Below, piece after piece: positions 58,534 to 64,000 of a stretch of 64,000 nucleotides of DNA. This stretch comes from Piscirickettsiaceae bacterium. GTDB taxonomy: Bacteria > Pseudomonadota > Gammaproteobacteria > Nitrosococcales > Methylophagaceae. Below the pieces are notes generated by a model, which was given only the letters and a program-made list of their open reading frames with translations, had not been told where the DNA came from and did not search any database. Position numbers and translations under genes: made by a program. The DNA is taken from contig JABSQM010000005.1 of NCBI GenBank assembly GCA_013215805.1, positions 1-64,000 of the forward strand, read 5' to 3'. Position 1 is the first letter of the stretch. Each line of letters starts with the position of its first letter.

Positions 58534-58936
58534 TAAAAGACAAATCTAACGTATCTTTAATCTACATCTATATAAAATATCTTTGAAAAAGATCTAAAAG
58601 AAGAAAACAGAAGTATCATACAAATAATGTTTTTCATAACAATCTATCCTTGATAGGATATAGCATATCATATCATTAATTATGCCAAAGGAAACTTCTT
58701 ATACAAATTATATTTTCATGCTATTACCAGATCTTATAATTCATTATAATTTTGCTAGGGTTGTTGTTATGTACAAGGTTTAAATAACTATTATTAAAAT
58801 ATTCTGTATTACTCCATTTAAATTTTGATGTGACGTTGTTCTATGCATATTAAAAATATTATATATATATTTCATCCGAAGTGAATTTTAATTATTAATG
58901 ATATACAAAGATATTATTTTACATTACCCTTTGTAG
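58534..58936. other. Gene-free stretch upstream of the thi operon leader
   Basis: About 400 bp of AT-rich DNA without a recognisable gene. The promoter of the thiamine operon should lie in its right part, but I could not define it. Confidence 0.45.
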
Positions 58937-59021
58937 TACTTGTTAGGGTGTCATTGAATGGGCTTGGGTGAGATGTAATGGCTGATTTAATTTTGATAAA
59001 GGATATGATTCTTTGCGAGTA
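58937..59021 (+). promoter_or_regulatory. Candidate degenerate TPP riboswitch (THI element)
   Basis: About 125 bp before the thiC start. The order of elements follows the thi box: P1 strand tacttg (58937-58942), agggtgtc (for AGGGGUGC), gggtgaga (for GGCUGAGA), then aattttgataaaggatatga and ttctttgcg (for the AACCUGAU..GGAUAAU..CCAGCG block), closed by cgagta (59016-59021), which pairs fully with tacttg. Several conserved bases have changed and helix P2 looks weak, so it may have lost ligand binding. The evidence is placement, order of blocks and the P1 pairing. Confidence 0.5.
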
Positions 59022-59066
59022 ATAGGTAATAATGATATTTGCTAATTTAATAATAATTCAAGGTGA

Positions 59067-60953
<1,887 letters not shown>

Positions 60954-60969
60954 GGTCTAGATTTAATAT

Positions 60970-62049
60970 ATGAAACGGTATTTGGTTATAGGGAGTGGAC
61001 TAATTGGGAGACTTCTATCTTGGCGTTTATTGCAAGCTGGTCATACCGTTAATATTTTATCTAGTGATGATAAAATGGGTACAGATAGTGCTGGTTATAT
61101 TGCCGCTGCGATGATCGCCCCAGCAACTGAGGCCATTAGTGGAGGAGCAAAAGTACGAGAGATTGGTTTACGGTCTTTGCAATTATGGTCTCATTGGCTT
61201 GAGGAATTACCCGAAACAGTTTTTTATCAAAATAATGGTACCTTAGTTGTGGCCCATTCTAGTGATAAAGTCGAGCTAGATCGCTATCAACGACGAGCGG
61301 TACATGTTCTTGATAAGGATGTTTTTGAAAAAATTAATCAGCAACAGTTATTTCATTTAGAATCAGACTTGGCTGATAATTTTGATGAAGCCATGCTTTT
61401 TAAGCAGGAAGCTTGCTTAGATAATAGGCAGTTGTTTCGTATATTGGGTACTTTATTAAGTGAACATTGTAATTGGCAGCAATGTAAACCAATTAAAACT
61501 TTGTCAGATAAGATTATCAAAACATTTATAAAGCCATCTTCGGATTTATCTGAAGATAGCCTTGATGCTGTGGTCGATTGTCGAGGAAATGGCGCGATAT
61601 TCGACCTTCCTGATCTACGTGGTGTTCGTGGTGAGATAATTAGTGTTCATGCACCTGAGGTATCATTTAAGCATTCAATTAGATTAATGCACCCACGTTA
61701 TCCATTTTATCTGGTACCACGACCGAATAACAAATATGTATTAGGTGCAACGGTGATTGAAAGTAATGACCGCTCACCAGTAAGCATAAGATCTGGACTA
61801 GAGTTAATGTCGGCATTGTATAGTTTACATAGAGGTTTTGCTGAGGCTAGAATTATAGAGATGTCTTCACATTGTCGTCCTAGTCTGACGAATAATATGC
61901 CAACTATTAAACGTAATAGTTGGGGTTATCATTTAAATGGATTTTATCGTCATGGCTACCTGTTCGGGCCAGCTATTATTGCTGACTTTTTAAATATATT
62001 GGATGACCAAACCGAAAAAATTATGTTTAGCGAATATTATGACTTGTAA
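60970..62049 (+). CDS. thiO: Glycine oxidase ThiO
   Basis: ThiO oxidises glycine to the iminoacetate used for the thiazole ring; it takes the place of the radical SAM enzyme ThiH. The 359-residue FAD protein has the N-terminal nucleotide-binding VIGSGLIGRLLSWRL, the AAMIAPATEA stretch, VDCRGNGA, LRGVRGEIISV, PFYLVPRPNNKYVLGAT, and a C-terminal HGYLFGPAI. All match the DadA/ThiO family. It starts 16 bp after thiC. The substrate glycine is provided by GlyA. ThiO needs oxygen, which suggests that the cell is not anaerobic (inference). Confidence 0.95.
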   Translation: MKRYLVIGSGLIGRLLSWRLLQAGHTVNILSSDDKMGTDSAGYIAAAMIAPATEAISGGAKVREIGLRSLQLWSHWLEELPETVFYQNNGTLVVAHSSDKVELDRYQRRAVHVLDKDVFEKINQQQLFHLESDLADNFDEAMLFKQEACLDNRQLFRILGTLLSEHCNWQQCKPIKTLSDKIIKTFIKPSSDLSEDSLDAVVDCRGNGAIFDLPDLRGVRGEIISVHAPEVSFKHSIRLMHPRYPFYLVPRPNNKYVLGATVIESNDRSPVSIRSGLELMSALYSLHRGFAEARIIEMSSHCRPSLTNNMPTIKRNSWGYHLNGFYRHGYLFGPAIIADFLNILDDQTEKIMFSEYYDL

Positions 62050-62053
62050 TGTG

Positions 62054-62257
62054 ATGACTACTATTAAATTTAACGGTGATGATCTTGATATTGAAACTGG
62101 GATTAATATAGTGTGCTTTCTACATCAACAGAACATTACCGATGGACAATTTATAGTAGTAATTAACAAGGAAATGGTACCTAAGTCACAATATGGAAAC
62201 GTAGTTCTTGCCAAAGGAGATGCCTTAGACATAATATCGCCAATCACTGGAGGTTAA
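62054..62257 (+). CDS. thiS: Sulfur carrier protein ThiS
   Basis: ThiS is a ubiquitin-fold protein whose C-terminal thiocarboxylate brings sulfur to the thiazole. The 67-residue protein ends in ISPITGG, with the required Gly-Gly tail. I chose the ATG at 62054, 5 bp after the thiO stop; a longer frame overlapping thiO (from 62003) lacks family likeness. The adenylating enzyme ThiF is not in the window, so its work must be done by a protein encoded elsewhere, such as MoeB. Confidence 0.95.
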   Translation: MTTIKFNGDDLDIETGINIVCFLHQQNITDGQFIVVINKEMVPKSQYGNVVLAKGDALDIISPITGG

Positions 62258-62258
62258 G

Positions 62259-63059
62259 ATGCAGCAAGCTTCGTCGTGGCAAGTATATGGCCAAGTATTA
62301 CAAAGTCGTTTATTTATGGGTACTGCTTTATACTCATCACCACAAGTGATGATGGATGCTTTCAAAGCATCCGGCTCACAGGTTATTACTTTATCCTTAC
62401 GTCGGCAAACACCGACCGAGGATAATAATGGTGCTAGATTCTGGAAATTAATTGAATCTTTAAATGGTCACTTATTGCCCAATACTGCCGGTTGTTACAG
62501 CAGTGAAGAAGCAGTTAAAATTGCGCATTTAGCACGGGAGTTATTCCAGACTAATTGGGTGAAGTTGGAAGTTTTAGGCGATAGCTATAATTTGCAACCG
62601 GATCCATTTGCATTGCTAGAAGCAACTAAAACGCTCGTAGCCGATGGGTTTAAGATTTTTCCTTACTGTACCGATGATCTGGTACTTTGCCAGAAATTAG
62701 CTGATCTAGGCTGCGAGGTACTCATGCCATGGGGAGCACCTATTGGTACTGGCAGGGGTCTGATTAATATACATGCTTTAAGAATATTGCGTGAACGTTT
62801 GCCAGAATTGACTTTATTGGTAGATGCTGGTATAGGCAAACCTTCTGATGCCGTACAAGCAATGGAGCTAGGTTATGATGGTATTATATTAAATACTGCG
62901 ATAGCAGAAGCTTTAGAACCAGTACAGATGGCCACTGCATTCTCACAAGCTATTAATGCAGGTCGCTTAGCTTATGAATCTGGCTTAATGCCGGAACGTG
63001 AACATGCAAGACCCAGCACACCCTTATTGGATCAGCCAATTTGGCAACAATATGTCTAA
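62259..63059 (+). CDS. thiG: Thiazole synthase ThiG
   Basis: ThiG joins deoxyxylulose phosphate, dehydroglycine and ThiS-borne sulfur into thiazole phosphate. The 266-residue barrel has RLFMGTALY, the Schiff-base lysine Lys102 in [23 protein letters not shown], and [14 protein letters not shown]. All are as in active enzymes. It starts 1 bp after thiS, and its end overlaps thiD by 8 bp. An 'ggagg' site for it lies in the last codons of thiS. Confidence 0.97.
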   Translation: MQQASSWQVYGQVLQSRLFMGTALYSSPQVMMDAFKASGSQVITLSLRRQTPTEDNNGARFWKLIESLNGHLLPNTAGCYSSEEAVKIAHLARELFQTNWVKLEVLGDSYNLQPDPFALLEATKTLVADGFKIFPYCTDDLVLCQKLADLGCEVLMPWGAPIGTGRGLINIHALRILRERLPELTLLVDAGIGKPSDAVQAMELGYDGIILNTAIAEALEPVQMATAFSQAINAGRLAYESGLMPEREHARPSTPLLDQPIWQQYV

Positions 63060-64000
63060 TACATCCAGACCTGCGGTGCTACTAATAGGAGGATTAGACC
63101 CTCAAGGCTGCTCTGGGATAGTAGCAGATATCCAAACAACATCAGCACATGGTTGTCACGGCGTTCCACTTCTTACCTGTTTAACTGAGCAAACTAGTCA
63201 GGGATTAACATCCATAGGTGCATTATCTGAAGATGTATTTATGAGACAATATCAATCTTGTGTGGCTGATTTCGATATTGCTGCAATTAAAATCGGTTTA
63301 ATTTCCAATATCAATATTGCGTATTGTATCAGCAAAATAATAGATCAACATGATGTTCCTGTAGTGTTAGATCCTGTTTTATCTAGTTCATCAGGGGGTA
63401 TTACCTTAAAACATAATGTAAACATTAGGAGATTTATAATTAAAAATCTACTGGTTAAAATAACTTTATTAACTCCTAATCTATCTGAGTTAGCAATTTT
63501 AACTAAATCGGGTAATATCTCCATACATAATATTAGGGCAGCTACGGCTCAGCTAATATCAAAAGGTCTAGCCGTTTGTTTAGTAACAGGAGGACATGCC
63601 AATTCAAAATGGTCAGCTGATTATCTTAATACTCACAACAGTTCCTTCTTCTATTTTTACCATCAAAAATTGGGTAAAGATGTGCGTGGAACTGGTTGTG
63701 TATTAGCATCTAGTATTGCGAGCAACCTTGCATTTCATCATGATATTCGTGATGCAGTGATGTTAGCTAAAGCATATGTGAACCAAGGTATAAAAAAAAT
63801 TTATAGTATGGGATGTCACACATTATTGAAACATGCCATGGTAAAAATAGAGTTAAAGGATCTACCTAAGCTTTGTTACGATCATAATTTAATTGGATCT
63901 CAGTTTAATTTTCCATTATGTCAAAAGCGTTTGGGTATTTATCCTATTGTTGATAGTAGTGACTGGATTAAAAGATTGGTTCAGGAGAATATCAGTACGA
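63052..64000 (+). CDS. thiDE: Fused HMP/HMP-P kinase and thiamine-phosphate synthase (ThiD-ThiE), 3' end off the window
   Basis: The ThiD part phosphorylates HMP and HMP-P. It starts [20 protein letters not shown], then [30 protein letters not shown] and [11 protein letters not shown]. From about residue 290 comes [17 protein letters not shown], the start of a ThiE domain, which couples the pyrimidine and thiazole into thiamine phosphate. The window ends inside ThiE with the frame open. ThiD-ThiE fusions are known. The ATG lies within the end of thiG (8-bp overlap). With thiC, thiO, thiS and thiG it nearly completes the thiamine pathway; dxs, thiF and thiL are not in view. Confidence 0.95.
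   Translation, partial: MSNTSRPAVLLIGGLDPQGCSGIVADIQTTSAHGCHGVPLLTCLTEQTSQGLTSIGALSEDVFMRQYQSCVADFDIAAIKIGLISNINIAYCISKIIDQHDVPVVLDPVLSSSSGGITLKHNVNIRRFIIKNLLVKITLLTPNLSELAILTKSGNISIHNIRAATAQLISKGLAVCLVTGGHANSKWSADYLNTHNSSFFYFYHQKLGKDVRGTGCVLASSIASNLAFHHDIRDAVMLAKAYVNQGIKKIYSMGCHTLLKHAMVKIELKDLPKLCYDHNLIGSQFNFPLCQKRLGIYPIVDSSDWIKRLVQENIST

Overview
The window looks like a piece of a shrinking betaproteobacterial genome, most likely a nutritional endosymbiont. The DNA is AT-rich. Intact genes fill only about 59% of it (my hand sum), and most of the rest is long, stop-filled DNA holding recognisable fossils. Gene order points to Betaproteobacteria: hflK-hflC-DUF2065-hisZ-purA, metG divergent from apbC-dcd, a RibB with a degenerate RibA-like tail, and adjacent pcnB and folK. 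The assignment is inference; the 23S end here is too short to place it further.

Layout. 1-690: 3' end of 23S rRNA, 5S rRNA and a strong terminator. 877-3087: rho and miaA. 3653-8413: hflK, hflC, a DUF2065 gene, hisZ and purA. 8661-13565 (minus): a YqhA-like membrane protein, panD, panC, panB, folK and pcnB. 15825-22384: proS, a broken class I fumarase gene and glyA. 22834-26847: ribD, ribE, ribB and lpxB. 28729-30790 (minus): feoAB behind a Fur box. 32309-36907: rubredoxin, ppa, serB, grxD, then clpS and clpA pseudogenes. 38214-39541: an mqo pseudogene. 41594-49851: metG (minus), then apbC, dcd, a NIF3/YqfO-like gene and pepN. 53694-58108: an RDD membrane protein (minus) and purL. 59148-64000: thiC-thiO-thiS-thiG-thiDE behind a candidate, worn TPP riboswitch.

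How the genes fit together. What survives is largely vitamin and cofactor synthesis (thiamine, riboflavin, all of panB/panC/panD, one folate step), purine synthesis (purA, purL), serine and one-carbon metabolism (serB, glyA), translation (proS, metG, miaA), iron uptake and a few maintenance functions. What has been lost includes two consecutive TCA steps (fumarase and malate:quinone oxidoreductase), ClpS/ClpA, and the hfq and hflX genes expected between miaA and hflK. This pattern fits a B-vitamin-supplying symbiont; the host cannot be read from the sequence.

The gene-poor DNA holds three fossil copies of one IS6-family-like insertion sequence (13884-14702 minus, 26866-27566 plus, 39898-40701 minus) that still share terminal inverted repeats. 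The remains of a lost C-terminal tRNA-binding domain lie just past the metG stop. I found no tRNA, CRISPR array, prophage or defence system, and nothing that I would call a new biological system.
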